Shown here one piece after another: positions 10,867-22,942 of a stretch of DNA of 64,000 bases. Numbering within the stretch: the first letter of the stretch is position 1; each line of letters begins with the position of its first letter. This stretch comes from Helichrysum umbraculigerum. Its lineage: Eukaryota; Streptophyta; Magnoliopsida; Asterales; Asteraceae. The translations under genes were made by a program, and so were the position numbers. The notes beneath the pieces were generated by a model. It ran no database searches. It saw only the letters and a list, made by a program, of their open reading frames with translations, and was not told where the DNA came from. The stretch is taken from NCBI GenBank assembly GCA_949592205.1, contig CATIUR010000004.1, forward strand, positions 71,273,837 through 71,337,836, written 5' to 3'.

Positions 10867-13215
10867 TGTAACACCCGCCAAATTAGGACTAGTAATTAGT
10901 GCCTAATCATATGTTAATACATGTAATTAGTTCCTGGTTAGGCTAATTAATGTATCGAATTATATATATTGTTGAATATATACGAAAATGCGATTTGGTT
11001 AAATCGTACGCAATTTAAATCGGATGTATTTCGATTCTATTTTATATGGACGTTGGTGACAAAATTTTATTAAATAACGGTTTATGTCGAAAATATTATT
11101 ATTATAATAATTCGTATCGTACAATCAGAAATTACATAATTTAAAAACGTAAAACGCGCAAACCAAATAAAATAAATTACAACTTATGACCCAAATATAA
11201 AGTGATTAGTAAAATATTTAAATAAACTATCGCGTAAAAATTCGTAATTTAAAACTTATAATTAAAACGTAAAATAATTATTAAACGTTTAAACGACGGA
11301 GCAAACGAACACCGCACGGAGAACGGGGACAGGAAAATGGGAGATAACCTCCCACCCACCTTTTCTTTCTTCTCATTTCTTTCAACTCTTTTTCTCTTTC
11401 TCCTCTCTTTTCTCTCAAAATCCACCAACCAACTCAAAACCCACAACTTCACAAAATCGACAAATACTACCACTAAACGCATTTGGATCATACTACTCTT
11501 TTGGAAGAAAACGACCACCGCTTCACGATCTATCATCCTATCTTTTCGGATTTCTCATCCGACACTTTGTAAGTTTCCGACAAATCCCGAAATCTCTCGT
11601 TTTTAAATGTTTTCACTTGTTAGTAGTTTGTAACAACTTATAATGTCCCTATAAGGGTTGGGTAAAAGTTTTGGACCGAACGGAAACCGAAAAACTCGTT
11701 TTCGACCCATTTTCCGGCCAACAGACCGCTACGTCGCATTTGGCCCGGAATTTATGCGACGTCAGCCTCTACGTCGCAAAACACCTCGTGACGTCGCATA
11801 GTGCGACGTCAGTCACAACGTCGCATTAAATTGCGACGTCGCATATAGCGACGTCAGCCCTAACGTCGCCAATACCTCACTACGTCGCATTTAGCGACGT
11901 AAACCCCTACGTCGCAGAAATCACCTACGTCGCATTAGCGACGTAGCACCCTACGTCGCATTAAATTGCGAAACGTCGACTTTAGCGACGTCATGCTCTA
12001 CGTCGCAATCCTACCTGCGACGTCGCACCCTACGTCGCATAAAACAGCAGGTTTCAAACTTTAATTTCACTAAGTGTCGAACTTTTGCAACCTCAAATCC
12101 TTATACGATACGACTTACAAAACACTTTGGGACACTTTTGTAAGTGCACAACATCGATAACTTGATAATAATACTTAAAGATTATTATTTCAAACTCGTC
12201 ACCAACGGGCCGTACACTTTCCAAACACTTAAACTTATCAACCAAATAGTGGAAATTTGGACATTATAGTTGAACGAACAACTACAAGGGTGATCTGTTG
12301 AGATACCCAATCATGATTATAACCATCGCGTGTCGTGGACACCCTCAGGTTACAAGTCTTTGGACTTCATACTCGGCTAATCAACTTACGTTTGTTTAAA
12401 CGCATTCAGACTCAGGTGAGTCTCATAGCCCCTCTTTTTACTATTTTACTCAGGGGTGTGATATACTGCTCAACTTTTAACATGTGAACGCAAGTACCAA
12501 CTTTTCATATACTACATGAGTTTTCGAAACTAATCATTTTAAAGTCCTCCGTCAGCATAGTTGTTAATACGTTGTAGCGTGAATATTAGTATATGGTACC
12601 ATATAGGATTGACCCTCCTCGTTCGGGTTAGCAAGCACTAACCGGGTAAACGAACGTACTAATATTTGGGAAGACGAATGTGGATTAGGCATTCGTGGAG
12701 GCACCTCGCCCGGAATTCTCTATAGGGGACCCGGCCCTCGAGTTAAGCTCAACTATGTGCTCATGGCTGTATACACGATGATTATCATTAAATTGCTGGA
12801 TGCAAATTCATTATTTTATTGCTGGATGCAATACATTATTTAAATCTTGCGGTTCATACGATATAACTTGATTTCAAACCTGTGAGCTCACCAGCTTTAT
12901 AGCTGACCTTTTAGCATATATCGCAGGTACCCAACAGTAGGATGATTCTGCTTCAGGATATTAGCTCGAGTCAGCATGCAGACTACTGAGATTTTCTTGC
13001 ATTAGTATATTTTGTATAAGTACTTATGTACTGAAATCTCATTTTAATTAACTCGAGCTATGTAACGCTTTAAATGTTGTAAACATTTCAGTAATCAATA
13101 TATTTTTGTTAAAACGACGCATATAGAGTCGTTTGCTATTTATCTTTGTGCCTTGTTATTGATTAGTAACACCCAAATCAAGCTTCCGCAAATCATCAAA
13201 TTTGGGGGTGTTACA
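10867..13215 (+). repeat. E1 3' LTR
   Basis: 2,349 bp, the same length as the 5' LTR, with two substitutions found by eye. The right end GGGTGTTACA is followed by target duplication ACTTC (13,216-13,220) and the resumed E2 frame. It contains the same ACGTCGC array (11,730-12,043) and the same donor-like and acceptor-like sites. Confidence 0.97.
11730..12043. repeat. Array of ACGTCGC / GCGACGT half-sites in E1 3' LTR
   Basis: Copy of the array at 3,785-4,098 with a single difference (C at 11,795). Confidence 0.9.
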
Positions 13216-13220
13216 ACTTC

Positions 13221-15611
13221 GAATTTCAAGTGATGCCCTTTGGTTTAACTAACGCACCGGCTGTATTCATGGACCTCATGAACCGGGTGTGCAAACCTTA
13301 CCTCGATAAGTTTGTTATTGTCTTTATCGATGACATACTCATTTACTCGCGCAACGAGCAAGAACATGCGCAACACCTTAAGACCATTCTGGAACTACTT
13401 AGACACGAGGAGCTTTACGCTAAATTCTCTAAGTGTGAGTTCTGGATTCAAACCGTTCAATTTCTTGGTCACGTGATCGACAGTCAGGGAATTCACGTGG
13501 ACCCATCAAAGATCGAGGCTATCAAAGACTGGCAAGCACCCACCTCTGCAACTGAAGTACGACAATTCTTGGGTCTTGCTGGGTACTATCGGCGATTTAT
13601 CGAAAATTTCTCTAAAATAGCTCAACCACTCACGGTACTGACTCAGAAGGACAAAAGGTTCGATTGGACCGATAAACAAGAATCAGCGTTCCAACTTCTG
13701 AAACAAAAGCTTTGCAGTGCACCAATTCTATCCTTACCCGAAGGCACCGATGACTTCGTGGTATACTGCGATGCTTCTCACCAAGGTCTTGGTTGCGTGC
13801 TGATGCAACGAGACAAAGTTATTGCCTATGCCTCACGACAGCTGAAAATTCATGAAAAGAACTACACCACTCACGATCTCGAACTTGGAGCTGTCGTTTT
13901 TGCTCTCAAAATCTGGAGACATTATCTCTACGGCACTAAGTGCACCATCTTTACCGATCACAAAAGTCTCCAACATATTTTCGATCAGAAGGATCTCAAT
14001 ATGAGGCAACGTCGATGGGTCGAGTTGCTTACCGATTACGATTGCGAGATCAAGTACCATCCAGGGAAGGCTAATGTTGTAGCCGATGCCCTCAGTCGAA
14101 AGGAACGATCAAAACCACTTCAAGTCCGAGCCCTCAGTATGACCATTCACAACGATCTTACCATTCAAATTCATACCGCTCAGATCGAAGCCCTGAAATC
14201 TGAAAACATCAAAAATGAAGCCTTGAGGGGCATCGACAAACAATTTGAAATCAAACCTAACGGGATTAGGTATTTCTCAAACCGAATCTGGTTGCCTAGT
14301 TTCGGGAACCTAAGAGACTTGGTGATGGACGAGGCTCACAAGTCTAAATATTCTATCCACCCGGGATCCGATAAGATGTACCACGGAATCAAGGAATTTT
14401 ATTGGTGGCCAAACATGAAAGCCGAAATCGCCACTTATGTCAGCAAATGTCTTACTTGCTCGAAAGTCAAAACCGAACATCAGAAACCTCCTGGTTTACT
14501 CCAACAACCTGAAATCCCTGAATGGAAATGGGATCAAATTGCCATGGATTTCATAACCAAACTACCCAAGTCGTCGAGCGGTTGCGATACCATTTGGGTG
14601 ATCGTCGATCGTCTCACCAAATCTGCTCATTTCCTGGCAATCAAGGAAAACGATAAAATGGAACGCCTTACACAAATCTACATCAAGGAAATCGTTTCTC
14701 ATCACGGTGTTCCAGTCTCAATCATCTCTGACAGAGATGCCCGTTTCACTTCTCACTTTTGGAAATCACTTCAGAAAGCTATGGGTACCCGTCTCGATAT
14801 GAGTACCGCGTACCATCCTCAAACCGATGGCCAAAGTGAACGAACCATCCAAACCCTGGAAGATATGCTACGCGCCTGCGTAGTTGATTTCGGTACAAAC
14901 TGGGAAAGACATCTACCGTTGTGCAAATTCTCGTACAATAACAGCTATCACGCCAGCATTAAGGCTGCACCTTTTGAGGCACTGTACGGTCGTAAGTGCC
15001 GATCACCGATCTGTTGGACTGAAGTGGGAGATAGTCAACTCACTGGTCCTGAACTCATTCACGCCACCACCGAGAAAATAGTGGAAATCCAAAACCGACT
15101 CAAAGCCGCACGTGATCGTCAGAAAAGTTATGCTGACGTGAGACGCAAACCACTCGAGTTCCAAGTTGGGGATCAAGTTCTCTTAAAAGTATCGCCTTGG
15201 AAAGGCGTCATCCGTTTTGGCAAACGCGGGAAGTTAAATCCCAGGTACATCGGGCCTTTTGAGATCCTCGAACGGATTGGCCCCGTAGCTTATCGATTGC
15301 AGCTGCCATCCAAACTCAGCAGCGTGCATCCGACTTTTCATATTTCAAATTTGAAGAAGTGTCTGTCTGATGAGACACTTATTATTCCATTAGATGAAAT
15401 TCGTGTTGACGATAAACTTCATTTCGTTGAGGAACCCGCTGAAATTATGGACCGTAAGGTCAAACAACTGAAACAAAGTCGTATTCCCATCGTCAAGGTC
15501 AGATGGAATTCGCGGCGCGGTCCGGAATTCACCTGGGAACGGGAAGACCAAATGCGACTCAAATATCCTCAACTATTCACTGATTCCACATCAAACACGA
15601 CTTCGAGCTAA
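13221..15611 (+). pseudogene. E2 gag-pol, 3' part (RT, RNase H, integrase, chromodomain)
   Basis: Coding resumes at 13,221 in the frame interrupted at 2,921. It encodes the remainder of RT (VMPFGLTNAPAVFMDLMN, FIDDILIYS) and RNase H (VYCDASHQGLGCVLM). Integrase follows with HHCC finger and catalytic signatures MDFITKL, ISDRDARF and TDGQSERTIQ, then the chromodomain-like tail ending in LKYPQLF. It stays open to the stop at 15,611 and is closely similar to E1. Nothing suggests independent expression; the first in-frame ATG is a conserved internal Met. Confidence 0.93.
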
Positions 15612-15632
15612 ATTTCGGGACGAAATTCTTCT

Positions 15633-15645
15633 AACAGGGGGAGAA
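15633..15645 (+). other. E2 polypurine tract
   Basis: AACAGGGGGAGAA immediately precedes the E2 3' LTR. Confidence 0.88.
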
Positions 15646-16507
15646 TGTAACACCCGCCAAATTAGGACTAGTAATTAGTGCCTAATCGTATGTTAATACA
15701 TGTAATTAGTTTCTTGTTAGGCTTATTAATGTATCGAATTATATATATATTGTTGAATATATACGAAAATGCGATTTGGTTAAATCGTACGCAATTTAAA
15801 TCGGATGTATTTCGATTCAATTTAATACGAACGTTGGTGAACAATCTTATTAAATAACGCTTTTATGTCAAAAATATTATTAAAATAATATTTCGTATTC
15901 ATACGTATTGTACAAACAAACCTTACACAATTTAAATGTAAAACGCGCAAACTAAATAAACAAACTTACATTTTATAATTCAATATATAAATTGATTAGT
16001 AAAATATTTAAATAAAATATCGCATAATAATTTGTATTTTAAAACGTACCATTTAATATTTAAAGTAATTAATTAACGTTTAAACGACGGAGCAAACGAA
16101 CATCGCACGGGGAGCGGAGACTGAAAGTTGGAGGATAACCTCCAACCCACCACCTCACTTTCTCATTTCTATCTTTCTTTCCTCTCTCTTCCTCCATTTC
16201 TCTCTAAAAAGTTCATCACCACCACATCACAAAAATCGTCAAATACTACCACTAAACGACCTTGGATCTCATCATCACTTTGAAGAAAAACGTTCACCAC
16301 TTCCCGATCTACAACGCTATCTTTTCGGATTTCTCATCCGACACTTTGTAAGTTTCCGACAAATCCCGAAATCTCTCGTTTTTAAGTGTTTTCACTTTCT
16401 AGTAGTTTGTAACAACTTAAAATGTCCATATATGGGTTGGGTAAAAGAATCGGACCAAACTATGGCCGGAAAACTCGTTTTTGGCTCAAAAACCCGTCAA
16501 CAGCTTT

Positions 16508-16906
16508 AAGTGTCGCAACGAAGCATGCAGTATAGCGTCACTTCGTGCGTCACTTAAGTGACGTATTGAGTGTCGCTAAAAGCCCAAATTTTGCGTCACT
16601 TGCCTAAGTGCCGCATAAAACCCTCTTTTTCCGTCACTACCTAAGTGACGCATTTTCAATACCCGTCACTAATGACCGACACTTATAGCGTCACTTGCCT
16701 AAGTGACGCCTACCATCAAACCTGATTTCACCCGTCACTCACCTTAGTGACTCATGACCTTTATACCGACACTTACAACCGACACTTCCTCAAGTGTCGC
16801 ACTCTATGCGTCACTTGCACAAGTGACGCTATTATTCAGAATCAGTCATTTCATGCGACACTTCCTAAGTGTCGCCTAAACCCATGAGTGTCGCTATAAG
16901 TGACGC
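16508..16906. repeat. Array of GCGTCACTT / AAGTGACGC and AAGTGTCG half-sites in E2 LTR
   Basis: Around 20 copies of GCGTCACTT, AAGTGACGC, CGACACTT or AAGTGTCG, often in facing pairs, fill about 400 bp. The array occupies the position held by the unrelated ACGTCGC array in the E1 LTR. The flanking anchors AACTCGTTTT on the left and GCATAAAACAG on the right are shared. Confidence 0.88.
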
Positions 16907-17780
16907 ATAAAACAGAATATTTACAACTTTTTACTAAGTGTCGAGACCAAAATTTTATCACTTGATTTCACCCAAATTCAAGTCCAGATGCGTTTTTCCT
17001 TAAAGCAATATAGTAGAAATAAAAATTTTCCAAGCTGACCTGACAGCTCGACCCCAGCCAGGGGCTCTGCCCCCGGACCCCCGTACTTAGATTCCGTAAC
17101 GGCTTCTAAAACACAATCGAAACACATTTTTCAAAGTAAAACGCCACGAAATCACAATAATAATAGTTGAGATTATTATTACAAATCCGTCACCAATGGG
17201 CCGTACATGTTTTCAAACACTTAACAAATCAACCAAATCGTAGTAATTTGGACATATATATAGTTGTGTAACAACTACAAGGGTGATCTTTTGAGATACC
17301 CAATCATGATTATAACCATCGCGTGTCGTGGACACCCTCAGGTTACAAGTCTTTGGACTTCATATTCGGCTAATCAACTTACGTTTGTGTAAACGCATTC
17401 AGACTCAGGTGAGTCTCATAGCCCCTCTTTTTACTGTTTTACTCAGGGGTGTGATATACTGCTCAAACTTTTAACATGTGAACGCAAGTACCAACTTTTC
17501 ATATACTACATGAGTTTTTCGAAACTAATTATTTAAAGTCCTCCGTCAGCATAGTTGTTAATACGTTGTAGCGTGAATATTAGTATATGGTACCATATAG
17601 GATTGACCCTCCTCGTCCGGGTTAGCAAGCACTAACCGGGTAAACGGACGTACTAATATTTGGGAAGACGAATGTTGATTAGGCATTCGTGGAGGCACCT
17701 CGCCCGGAATTCTCTATAGGGGACCCGGCCCTCGAGTTAAGCTCAACTATGTGCTCATGGCTGTATACACGATGATTATC

Positions 17781-17905
17781 ATTTAATTGCTGGATGCAAT
17801 TCATTATTTAATTGCTGGATGCAATTCATTATTTAATTGCTGGATGCAATTCATTATTTAATTGCTGGATGCAATTCATTATTTAATTGCTGGATGCAAT
17901 TCATT
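17781..17905. repeat. Five 25-bp tandem units in E2 LTR
   Basis: The unit containing TTGCTGGATGCAATTC begins anew at about 17,788, 17,813, 17,838, 17,863 and 17,888. E1 LTRs hold only two degenerate units here, so this is a lineage-specific expansion. Confidence 0.9.
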
Positions 17906-18281
17906 ATTTAAATCTTGCGGTTCATACGATATTACTTTATTTCAAACCTGTGAGCTCACCAGCTTTATAGCTGACCTTTTAGCATATATCGCAGGTACCC
18001 AGCAGTAGGATGTTTCTGCTTCAGGATTTAGCTCGAGTCAGCATACAGACGATTGAGATTTTCTTGCATTAGTATATTTTGTATAAGTACTTATGTACTG
18101 AAATCTCATTATATTTAACTCGAGCTATGTAAAGCTTTAAATGTTGTAAACATTTCAATTATCAATATATTTTGTTAAAACGACGCATATAGAGTCGTTT
18201 GCTATTTATCTTTGTGCTTTGTTATTGATTAGTAACACCCAAATCAAGCTTCCGCAAATCATTAAATTTGGGGGTGTTACA

Positions 18282-19502
18282 CCAGCTCCATCACCCGGAT
18301 CGCGTTCCATAGTAAATTTTGGTTTAAGAACGAATTAGTTCATTCAAACGCGATCCAGCCACAGTTACCCGAATCGCGTTAGTCAGTGTTTATTTGAGTC
18401 GGGTTGGTTTTGTTCATAGGAACGCGATCCAGCACCTTAACCCGGATCGCGTTCGAAAGTGTAAAATGGTTACAGAATATTTTCTTAAGAGGAACGCGAT
18501 CCCAACCTCCATTGTCCGGATCGCGTTTGCCTTTGTAATTTTGAAGAAATTGAGATTTTGTGAACTTATGTGAATCTAACCCTTATGTTGTTTAGTTATC
18601 GATATTTCTTGATTATCAATGAATGTAATTGAGTATAGTCATAATTAAATTATGAAACGAGTTATTAACTTGTGTTTTAATTGTGTTTACAGAGACACCG
18701 AAGACTCAATAAAATAAGACTTTTGAGTTGGAGACTGAGATTGACAGGTGAGTGGACTGGTTCTCACAATTTAATCTTGGTGTTAACAGTTAGTTGCATC
18801 AATTTTTAAGTTGCTGGTATTGACTGATTTATCGTTACAATAATGATAGGATTGTTGATTAAACTTGTAGTTTGATAGATTGATTGTTTGCTAGTGAATA
18901 ATTCCATGATAGGTTGGAATGATAGAGGTCAATTTTGGGTTTAGTTGCTATAGGTTAATCCTTATGGGTCGGATGAACATTCGTTGTGAATAAACCCATA
19001 TTGGTTAAAGATAGCAATAAACTATCAGTAAAAATCTCTGTATTGGCCTGCAGTTGATTATTAAGTGTTCTTGGAGTGCCACCGCGGACTGAGGGTATCT
19101 CAAGAACCACCGATCCTCTGTTTGATTGTTTGTTTAGATGATTGTTGTGAATTGATTGTTATACAAGTTAGATTGTTAGATTTAGTTCAATCACTTAGCT
19201 TTGTGCTAATTCCCCACCTACTCTTGCAGGTTAACATTTGGGATATGATTAGGCAATGGTGTTGTTTTGAAGAAATGTTTGACAATGGGAACTCTGATCG
19301 TTTTGGATAAATCATGTTTTGTTAATATAACACCCAGTTATTGTATTAGCATTGTAATTATACTAAATACTTATAAACTTGTAATGTTTTGGTATGACTA
19401 AATGTCATATATATAATATTATATCTATATTGGTATGAATGGGATTTACGCTTCCGAATTTAATAATAAAAAAAAAAATGTAATAAATCATGGGGTGTTA
19501 TA
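18282..19502 (+). repeat. X: right part of a gypsy LTR, interrupted by E2
   Basis: The segment ends TGGGGTGTTATA, like the Y LTR end TGGGTGTTATA. It also shares landmarks with the Y LTR in the same order: a GTGAGTGG site after a GAAGAC motif, TGTTCTTG followed by GAACCACCGATCCTC, and an acceptor-like TTGCAG. The two LTRs are related but clearly diverged. Its left part must lie left of E2, outside the window. The 81-codon ORF at 19,065 is within the LTR and not convincing. Confidence 0.78.
18293..18530. repeat. Array of GGATCGCGTTCC / GGAACGCGATCC motifs in X LTR
   Basis: Seven copies of GGATCGCGTT or its reverse complement AACGCGATCC alternate in orientation over about 240 bp. They make facing pairs separated by about 15 bp or by longer spacers. 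Confidence 0.88.
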
Positions 19503-19521
19503 ATTACTGACTTATTAATCT

Positions 19522-20856
19522 CGAGTATGGATTCCTTTACTTGGTAATATTCGGGATTTGATTTTGAATGAATCACACAAGTCTAGACTATCTATTCATC
19601 CCGGAAGTACTCGAATGTACAATGACTTGAAACCGTTGTATTGGTGGCCTACCATGAAGACCGACATTGCAAGATTTGTTGGTGCTTGCCATATTTGTGC
19701 ACAAGTCAAAGCTGAGCATCAAAAGCCTTACGGATCATTGAAACAGTTGGAAATTCCCGAGTGGAAGTGGGAACACATAACCATGGATTTTGTAACTAAA
19801 TTGCCGCGTACCTCTCGAGGTAATGACATGGTTTGGGTCATAGTTGATCGGTTGACTAAAAGTGCGCATTTTCTGGCAACTAGTGAATCTGCATCTTTGA
19901 CCAAACTCGCTCAATTGTATATTAATGAAATTGTCTCGAGACATCGTATTCCTTTATCAATTGTGTCAGACCGAGACTCTCGTTTTGTTTCTCGTTTTTG
20001 GCAAAGTTTACAACAAGAATTGGGTACACGTGTAAATCTTAGCACAGCTTATCATCCTCAGACAGATGGCCAATCAGAACGTATAATTCAAACTTTAGAA
20101 GATATGCTTCGTGCTTGTATTTTAGAATATGGAGGTTCATGGGATTCTCATCTTCCATTGGTTGAATTTACTTATAACAATTCGTATCATTCCAGTATCG
20201 GTATGCCTCCGTATGAAATGTTGTATGGTCGACGTTGTAGAACACCAACATGTTGGTTGGAAGCCGGTGAGAAACAATTTGCTGGACCCGACATTGTGCA
20301 GATAACTGCTGATAAAGTAGCAATTGCACGTGAAAAGTTAAAAGCCGCACGCGACCGACAAAAACAATATGCAGATCCGAAAAGGAGACCGGTTGTATTT
20401 TCAGAAGGTGAATTAGTTTACCTTAAAGTTTCTCCGTGGAAGGGTGTGATTCGATTTGGAAAACGTGGAAAATTAGCACCTAGATATATTGGTCCATTCA
20501 AAATACGCCAAGTTGTAAATGATCAATCTGTTTCATTAGATCTTCCGCCTGAACTTGCTGGTATTCATGACACATTTAATGTGTGTTATTTGAGAAAGTG
20601 TAATATCGAAGACCAGTCACAAATTCTTACTTTGCAAGATTTAAAAGTTGATCAAACCCAAAAGTTGGTTGAAGAACCTGTTGAAATCCTTGATAGGAAA
20701 GTTACTAAACTTAGGAAGAAGCACATACCTATGGTTTTAGTAAAGTGGCGACATAGTTTAGGTTCCAATTTGACTTGGGAGACCGAAGAGTTGATGAAAT
20801 CCAGATATCCTGGATTGTTTGATCGAGTTGAGATTTCGGGGACGAAATCTCCTTAA
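19522..20856 (+). pseudogene. Y: gypsy pol fragment (integrase and chromodomain), 5' truncated
   Basis: Homology to chromovirus integrase starts abruptly near 19,522, equivalent to the stretch just before the HHCC finger. It continues in one frame to the stop at 20,856. Visible are HKSRLSIHPGS and CHICAQVK (HHCC finger), catalytic signatures MDFVTKL, VSDRDSRF and TDGQSERIIQ, and a chromodomain-like tail VEEPVEILDRK ending in NLTWETEEL. Gag, protease, RT and RNase H are missing here. The best explanation is interruption by X, whose LTR ends at 19,502, with the 5' half left of the window; an internal deletion is the alternative. Confidence 0.88.
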
Positions 20857-20868
20857 GGAGGGGAGATT
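20855..20868 (+). other. Y polypurine tract
   Basis: AAGGAGGGGAGATT precedes the LTR start TGTAACATCC at 20,869. Confidence 0.8.
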
Positions 20869-22942
20869 TGTAACATCCTCTCCTGTAGCCTGGTATTTTT
20901 CTATTTAAATTGTGTATTTATTTGCTTTAGAAATTTATTGTGATAAATTGTTTTGTTGTGAAACTTAGTTAAATAGGTCTCAGGACTTATTGTGGTTAGT
21001 AAAATGTTGTTTGTTTTAAAATATTAAAGTTGACGGTACAATAAAATAAATTTCTCGCAAATGATTTTCAGGTTCCAGGCAATAGATTTAGAGCGGGTAT
21101 AAAATACCCAAAATGCTAAGTCGGTTAAAAAAGGGGCCGACCCTTTTGTTGATCACTTTACCACTTTCATTTCTTATTTCATTTCATGACTAAAAAAACC
21201 TATAAACCCTAACCTAAATCAAAAGATTAAAACATCAAACTTGAAGTGTGAATTGAAGTTGTGATCTTTTAATAAGCATCATCACCATCCTCTACTTCTT
21301 ACCATCTTGTTCTTCCATCTTTTGTAAGTGAGTTTCATTCATAACCTCAAATGTTAGACTAAATGATGAAATTGATGAATTGATTGGTTTCTTGAACCTA
21401 TATGATGATTTGGTAATGATACATGATGCTAAGAACTGAATTCTATAACTCGAATTGGTATACTTGTGTTTTTAATTGTGATTTTGAATTTGAATGATAA
21501 ACAAAGTGGGTTTAGTGATTTTGGTATAAACCTAGTGTAATTTGATGTTAATTGTGGTGGGTTAGTGCTAGTAGATATTATATGATGTTATGGTTGTGTT
21601 AGAAATCGAAAATTCAGTGGTTAGTACATAAAAGTTGAGTTTTGTGGAATTAAGTTCGTGTAGAGTTGGAATTAGCTGCAGATGCTGCAGAACATGAACA
21701 ACCCGGCGGGTCTTGACCCTTAGCCGGCGGCTGAAAGCCTTAGCCGGCGGTCTGATGACCCAACCCGGCGGGTGCCAGAAGCTTTAAAATGCAAAAATGT
21801 TCTGTTGATGAAAATTTTAAATCACCCGGTGGGTGACAGTTGGTAGCCGGCGGCTACTCAGTTTAGCCGGCGGCTAAGTGTGCCCACCCGGCGGCTTGTG
21901 TTCCCAGTCCAGCACTTCTTTTGTTTGTTAAATTGTATGCTTAGTTGATTGTAACAATGATAAATTAATAAAGTTAATTGATGATAGTTATATGTTGATT
22001 AATAATACATGATTAAGAACTTGTAATTTTAATGTCACTTGTATTAAGTTCCTAATGTTGAAGGTTAATATAAGTTACGTATTGATGGTCCAAATTACTA
22101 ACTTGTATTGATTATTGATTCTCAAATCCTCAGAAAGATAAGTGATCCCAGATTCTGAGTTGTTGAAGACGAAGGTATCGGTGAGTGGATTCAAAACTCA
22201 CCATTTGAATTAGTTGTAATCATTTGATTACAACGGATAAATGTAAATATGATTATATATTTATTTAGTTGTTATTGTTGATTATATATATCTATGTGCT
22301 ATGTGTGACCTTCAGGTATTGGTTGTTAATGAGGTCAACAAGTTGTTGAACTGTTGGTTGGGTTAGTGGTTATCATGTGAATGATACAGGGATATGCTTC
22401 ATCTGTTGTGTGTATTGAACTGTATCTGAGTAGGATAACCACTAGCTATCGGTCTCGTCCGTTATGGCCATACGGATATGTTTGGATAAGTGTTCTTGAG
22501 GAGCCACCCGGGTATTATGGTTATCCTCAGAACCACCGATCCTCATTATATTGTTGTTGATTGATGTATTTGCGGTTATTTGATGTAATTAGTGGTTATG
22601 CTAAGTTGAATGTTGGGTGATGAACTCTCTCACTTAGCTATGTGCTAATCCCTCCTCTTTACTTCCTGCAGATTTTGTTAGATAGATGGGTAGCAGGAAA
22701 AGGATGCTTTTGAAGCAAGGATAGTTTGACAGCAAGCTACTCTGATCCGTTTTGTACTAAACTAGTTTGGTTTTATATAATGCCCCGACATATGTAGTCT
22801 TTTGGACTGTTTCATATCGGTGTCACTTAAACTTATAAACTGTTCATGTAAATTAATAAAATATGAAGTAATAAATGTGTTCAAATTCCTACGCTTCCGT
22901 GTTCTTATTATAATATTAATATACCAAATGATGGGTGTTATA
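20869..22942 (+). repeat. Y 3' LTR (about 2,074 bp)
   Basis: It begins TGTAACATCC after the PPT and ends TGGGTGTTATA. It includes a donor-like GTAAGT (21,324), a motif array (21,701-21,896) and an acceptor-like CTGCAG near 22,667. The sequence after 22,942 no longer resembles an LTR. Its 5' partner is not visible, so boundaries rest on the PPT and the similarity to the X LTR end. Confidence 0.8.
21701..21896. repeat. Array of ACCCGGCGGGT / AGCCGGCGGCT motifs in Y LTR
   Basis: Eight copies of a CCGGCGG-centred 11-mer over about 195 bp occur in two variants, ACCCGGCGGGT and AGCCGGCGGCT, in otherwise AT-rich sequence. Confidence 0.88.

Larger units (their letters stand above)
2922..13215 (+). 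mobile_element. E1: complete Ty3/gypsy Tekay-type chromovirus, 10,294 bp
   Basis: E1 has two LTRs of identical length (2,349 bp) with termini TGTAACACCC and GGGTGTTACA, a PBS, a leader ORF, a single gag-pol ORF and a PPT. By eye the LTRs differ at two positions only (3,850 T versus 11,795 C; 4,204 A versus 12,149 C). With an uninterrupted 1,486-codon gag-pol, the element looks recently inserted and potentially autonomous. It lies in the same orientation as its host element E2, inside the RT region. Confidence 0.97.
1..18281 (+). mobile_element. E2: outer Ty3/gypsy chromovirus, interrupted by E1, left end off-window
   Basis: This LTR retrotransposon is split into 1-2,921 and 13,221-18,281 by the insertion of E1. 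Its sequence at position 1 matches E1 at about 5,506, so its 5' LTR and PBS lie left of the window. It contains a leader ORF, gag-pol, a PPT (15,633-15,645) and a 3' LTR (15,646-18,281). The C-terminal chromodomain-like tail and D,D35E integrase indicate a Tekay/Del-type chromovirus. Apart from the insertion I saw no stop in the coding frame. E2 itself interrupts LTR sequence of another element (X), which resumes at 18,282. Confidence 0.93.
15646..18281 (+). repeat. E2 3' LTR (2,636 bp)
   Basis: It starts TGTAACACCCGCC and ends GGGTGTTAC(A) at 18,281. Both ends and most of the right half align with the E1 LTR. It is longer because it carries a different motif array (16,508-16,906). It also has a segment near 16,970-17,150 absent from E1, including the GC-rich hairpin-like GGGGCTCTGCCCC at about 17,058, and five rather than two units of a 25-bp repeat. 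A donor-like GTAAGT lies at 16,348 and an acceptor-like CAG near 17,992. Confidence 0.94.

Noticed and set aside
13230..15611. A separate 793-aa gene starting at an internal Met
   Set aside because: Alignment with E1 shows it is the right part of the E2 gag-pol, cut by the E1 insertion.
19065..19310. 81-codon ORF in the X LTR as a host gene
   Set aside because: It lies wholly inside LTR sequence with landmarks shared with the Y LTR, and has no motif.
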